Part shown: piece by piece, positions 5,296-7,152 of the stretch
Layout of the letters: each line of letters begins with the position of its first letter
Numbering within the stretch: the first letter of the stretch is position 1
Source: Mesorhizobium sp.
GTDB lineage: Bacteria > Pseudomonadota > Alphaproteobacteria > Rhizobiales > Rhizobiaceae
Assembly (NCBI GenBank): GCA_030698645.1
Contig: JAUYMV010000209.1
Location: 1-7,152, forward strand
DNA: 7,152 nt
Reading direction: 5' to 3'
The notes under the pieces: generated by a model
The model's database searches: none
Told to the model about the DNA's origin: nothing
The model's input: the letters and a program-made list of their open reading frames with translations, nothing else
Translations under genes and position numbers: made by a program

Positions 5296-6344
5296 GCCTC
5301 GTCGCGCTCGCGAACGGCGCTTTCGTTGACGCGGACCGCCAGGATACCCACGATCAGCATCGTCACCGTGACCGCCAGGGGGCCGAGGATGAAGCCCGAA
5401 GCCCCGAACAGCAAAAGCCCGCCGATCATCGAGATGAATGCCGGCAGCGTATGCAGCCGCAATCGGCTGCCGACGAACATCGGCCGCAGCAGATTGTCGA
5501 TGCCGCCAACGACGCCGGCGCCCCAGATTGCCAGGATCAGGGCCTTTGCCCAACTGCCGTCGAGTGCCAGCAGAATGGCAGCCGGTATCCAGACGACGAA
5601 GGCGCCAAGCACCGGGACGACGGAGAGCAGGCCCATCACCAGACCCCAGAGAAGCGGGGTCGGCAGACCGAGTATCCAGAACATGAGTCCGCCGAGGATC
5701 CCCTGGACCGCGGCGACGGCCAACGTGCCATAGACGGTGGCGTGCACGGTATCGAACACGCGGTGGAAGACCTGTTCCGCTTCCGGCCGGGTGAACGGAA
5801 GCCACGCCCGGAACGTGTCCTTCGCGGCATGGCGGTCGCGAAGAAAGTAGAACAGCAGGTAGAAGGTCAGCGCGACCTCGGCCACCTGCAGGACGGAGCC
5901 GCGCACGAACGTCGCGCCGACATTGCTGAGCCAGGCCGTGACGGTCGCCATCATCGAAGGCAGGTTGAGATTCCGATCGATCCACGCGCCGATCGGCGCG
6001 AGGCTGGGGTAGGCCTCCAGCAGGCGCTGCAGTTCGCCCGCCGCGACGCGCGCCTGAATGGCGACCGCCCCGGCGGCGGCCTCGCGTATCAGCCGCTCGA
6101 CCACGAACGCGGCTGGAACCACGACGAGGACGGCCAGGATCGTGACGGATATCAGCGCCGAGAGGCCGGGATGCCGCAGCTTTTTCTCGATCCTGGCATG
6201 GACGGGGGAAAAGAGAATCGCCAGGGCGAGCGCCCAGGTGATGGCGCCGAGAAACGGCCAAGCCAGCAGGAAGCAGATGGCGACTCCGGCTATGCCCGCC
6301 GCGGCGAGGCCGTAGGTTCCGATGCGGCCTCCGGGGGGTGCCAT
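5277..6344 (-). CDS. AI-2E family transporter (PF01594-type membrane protein)
   Basis: Polytopic inner-membrane protein of 355 residues with about seven to eight hydrophobic segments (roughly 11-29, 31-47, 63-84, 148-169, 204-226, 229-259, 266-282 and 300-335). A soluble, partly helical stretch lies between segments three and four. The family signature is clear in the second half: LGLPTPLLWGLVMGLLSVVP (225-244), DNLLRP (283-288), then a glycine-rich GGLLLFGASGFILGPL (308-323). Relatives such as TqsA were linked to AI-2 export, while others are ion antiporters or of unknown function, so the substrate is open. I prefer the ATG at 6344 with GGAG 9-10 nt upstream; a GTG at 6359 with GAGG nearby is a real alternative and adds five residues. 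It overlaps the MBL hydrolase gene tail to tail by 19 bp and lies 126 nt downstream of the DUF302 gene, perhaps in its transcript. Confidence 0.9.
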   Translation of the reverse strand: MAPPGGRIGTYGLAAAGIAGVAICFLLAWPFLGAITWALALAILFSPVHARIEKKLRHPGLSALISVTILAVLVVVPAAFVVERLIREAAAGAVAIQARVAAGELQRLLEAYPSLAPIGAWIDRNLNLPSMMATVTAWLSNVGATFVRGSVLQVAEVALTFYLLFYFLRDRHAAKDTFRAWLPFTRPEAEQVFHRVFDTVHATVYGTLAVAAVQGILGGLMFWILGLPTPLLWGLVMGLLSVVPVLGAFVVWIPAAILLALDGSWAKALILAIWGAGVVGGIDNLLRPMFVGSRLRLHTLPAFISMIGGLLLFGASGFILGPLAVTVTMLIVGILAVRVNESAVRERDEAYPRVT

Positions 6345-6470
6345 GGCCGGCTTCTCCACGCCCCTACCTCGAAGCCGGATCGGTCGGCAGCACGAGGATG
6401 CCCGATTCCCCGTGCGAACCCGTCCCTATCCCGGTCTCGCCCGCCGAGCCGTCGGATCGAGCCTGCGGCG

Positions 6471-6857
6471 TCAAAGTCCGTCCACGACCTGCCTGAGGAG
6501 TTCGCGAACCTCGCCTGCGATCGGCGCAAGGCCCGGATTGTCGACCGCCTGCATGGATGAAATCGGATCCACCGCGGAGACCTCGACACGCCCGGCGTCG
6601 ATCTGTTGCACGATCACATTGCATGGCAGCATCGTGCCGATCTTGTCCTCGCTCTGCAACGCCTTGTAGGCAAAGGTCGGATTGCAGGCGCCGAGGATCA
6701 CATACGGCCTGAAGTCCACATCCAGCTTCTTCTTGAGGGTGGCGCTGACGTCGATGGTCGTGAGCACGCCAAACCCCTTGGCCGCGAGGGCCGAAGTGAC
6801 ATGTTCGATCGCCCGATCCATCGGCATCTCGATCGTCTTGCTGAAGTGATAGCTCAA
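6471..6857 (-). CDS. DUF302 domain-containing protein, TTG start
   Basis: Small soluble protein of 128 residues consisting of one DUF302 (PF03625-type) domain, whose biochemical role is not established. Conserved pieces are KGFGVLTTIDVSATLKKKL (27-45), FRPYVILGACNP (49-60), LPCNV (77-81) and VEVSAVDP (91-98). Cys58 and Cys79 are the two cysteines usual in the family. I chose the TTG at 6857 because GGAGG (6863-6867) lies exactly 5 nt before it and the protein then begins SYHFSKTIEMP, the normal family N-terminus. An in-frame GTG at 6938 would add 27 residues that look neither like a signal peptide nor like the family and has no ribosome site. An FNR/FixK-type box and a -10 element lie upstream, so expression under low oxygen is likely. 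No signal peptide or membrane segment is seen. Confidence 0.85.
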   Translation of the reverse strand: MSYHFSKTIEMPMDRAIEHVTSALAAKGFGVLTTIDVSATLKKKLDVDFRPYVILGACNPTFAYKALQSEDKIGTMLPCNVIVQQIDAGRVEVSAVDPISSMQAVDNPGLAPIAGEVRELLRQVVDGL

Positions 6858-6862
6858 GGGAA

Positions 6863-6867
6863 CCTCC
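6863..6867 (-). promoter_or_regulatory. Ribosome binding site deciding the TTG start of the DUF302 gene
   Basis: GGAGG on the minus strand, 5 nt before the TTG at 6857. It is the only good Shine-Dalgarno match near the start of this frame and is the reason for preferring TTG over the upstream GTG at 6938. Confidence 0.65.
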
Positions 6868-6961
6868 GTCTGGTCTGTCAGGGCCGCGTTTGCGCAGGCA
6901 TTGCCGCCGATGCGATTGCCGGCATCGGGCAGTGACACCTACAGCCGCCACAGCATTGCCT

Positions 6962-7004
6962 TATATAGGACGCGTCGCGGCGTGGCGTCGCTGATCTGGA
7001 TCAA
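6962..7004 (-). promoter_or_regulatory. Predicted FNR/FixK-activated promoter of the DUF302 gene
   Basis: On the minus strand, TTGAT-CCAG-ATCAG (6991-7004) matches the FNR/FixK/Anr consensus TTGAT-N4-ATCAA at nine of ten positions. A TATATA -10 element (6962-6967) follows. With transcription starting near 6955 the box centre falls at about -42, the class II position for FNR-family activation. The leader to the TTG start would be about 98 nt. The geometry makes this more than a chance box. Which family member binds (FnrL, FixK, Nnr) cannot be told. Confidence 0.65.
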
Positions 7005-7114
7005 ATGTTCTCCGCTAGCGGCGCTTCCGGCGCGCGCCGTAACCGTATGACCGTTCGGCTTGCCGCGATGGACGCGCCAGCTAGCGGATGCGAAGCGCGC
7101 GATGAGCTTAGAAA

Positions 7115-7128
7115 ATGATACAGGTCAA
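7115..7128. promoter_or_regulatory. Second FNR/FixK-like box near the right edge
   Basis: ATGAT-ACAG-GTCAA on the plus strand fits TTGA-N6-TCAA except for the first base. No -10 element lies at the proper distance leftward. Rightward it would fall at the very end of the window, so the box may serve a plus-strand gene beyond the edge. It is 124 bp centre to centre from the box of the DUF302 promoter. Confidence 0.4.
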
Positions 7129-7152
7129 GGCGTCCGGGCGCGACGCGTGGCA

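Larger units (their letters stand above)
6858..7152. other. Intergenic region with regulatory sequence only
   Basis: About 295 bases between the DUF302 start and the right edge. It holds the DUF302 leader and promoter, two FNR/FixK-like boxes and two near-identical decamers (CCGCTAGCGG at 7012-7021, CAGCTAGCGG at 7078-7087). No ORF with a ribosome site, no tRNA and no clear terminator hairpin is visible. It is probably a divergent promoter region for a gene beyond the right edge. Confidence 0.5.

Noticed and set aside
3019..6261. Very long minus-strand open frame (1080 codons)
   Set aside because: It runs opposite to three well-supported genes and in another frame of the AI-2E gene. Its translation is Arg/Gly/Ala/Asp-rich with no domain I recognise; it arises from GC-rich codon bias.
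6345..6470. Possible small gene or terminator between the DUF302 and AI-2E genes
   Set aside because: Short open frames lack ribosome sites. A weak interrupted stem around 6432-6450 has no U-run, so neither a gene nor an intrinsic terminator can be supported.
4344..6560. Plus-strand open frame of 738 codons
   Set aside because: It overlaps the MBL hydrolase in another frame and is antisense to the AI-2E and DUF302 genes. The composition is low-complexity and Arg/Gln/Asp/His-rich, with no recognisable motif.
7047..7117. Short plus-strand ORF of about 23 codons near the right edge
   Set aside because: There is no Shine-Dalgarno sequence, no overlap with a promoter in the right order, and it ends inside the second FNR-like box.
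1..7152. Mobile element, CRISPR array, tRNA/rRNA or defence system
   Set aside because: I saw no transposase or integrase motifs, no regularly spaced repeats, no terminal inverted repeats and no structural RNA signature on reading both strands by eye.

Overview
The window looks like chromosomal DNA of a GC-rich alphaproteobacterium, probably Hyphomicrobiales (Rhizobiales) or a relative. The grounds are the codon use, the close match of two genes to ethylmalonyl-CoA-pathway enzymes of Rhodobacter and Methylobacterium as I remember them, and FNR/FixK-type boxes. I see no mobile elements, rRNA, tRNA or CRISPR array. Genes are tightly packed and intact, except one cut by the left edge.

Layout. 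On the minus strand, positions 1-1086 hold the start of livH (permease, cut off) and the complete livG (ATPase) of a branched-chain-amino-acid/acyl-type ABC importer. A possible 19-codon leader ORF (1089-1148) ends 2 nt before livG. Also on the minus strand is a crotonase-family enoyl-CoA hydratase (1261-2031). A 193-bp divergent control region (2032-2224) follows, then a plus-strand operon: a citrate-lyase-beta/malyl-CoA-lyase-type CoA ester lyase (2225-3157), mesaconyl-CoA hydratase mch (3181-4239) and an MBL-fold hydrolase (4258-5295). The hydrolase gene overlaps, tail to tail, an AI-2E-family membrane protein gene (5277-6344, minus). Upstream of that lies a DUF302 gene (6471-6857, minus) with an FNR/FixK-type promoter. 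The last 295 bases hold regulatory sequence only.

Function. The hydratase and lyase together would interconvert mesaconyl-CoA, beta-methylmalyl-CoA, and glyoxylate plus propionyl-CoA. The crotonase and the MBL hydrolase would fit as a beta-oxidation-type hydratase and a thioesterase/hydrolase, and the ABC importer as the uptake system. Substrate and direction of flux cannot be read from the sequence.

The most interesting signal is regulatory. A 16-bp palindrome, TCTAAC-N4-GTTAGA, occurs perfectly at the crotonase promoter (TTGACG-N17-TATAAT) and with one mismatch inside the livG promoter (ATGACA-N17-TAGAGT). This suggests one unidentified repressor controlling importer and enzymes together. 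The only FNR/FixK-like boxes in non-coding sequence are at 2124-2139, 6991-7004 and 7115-7128.
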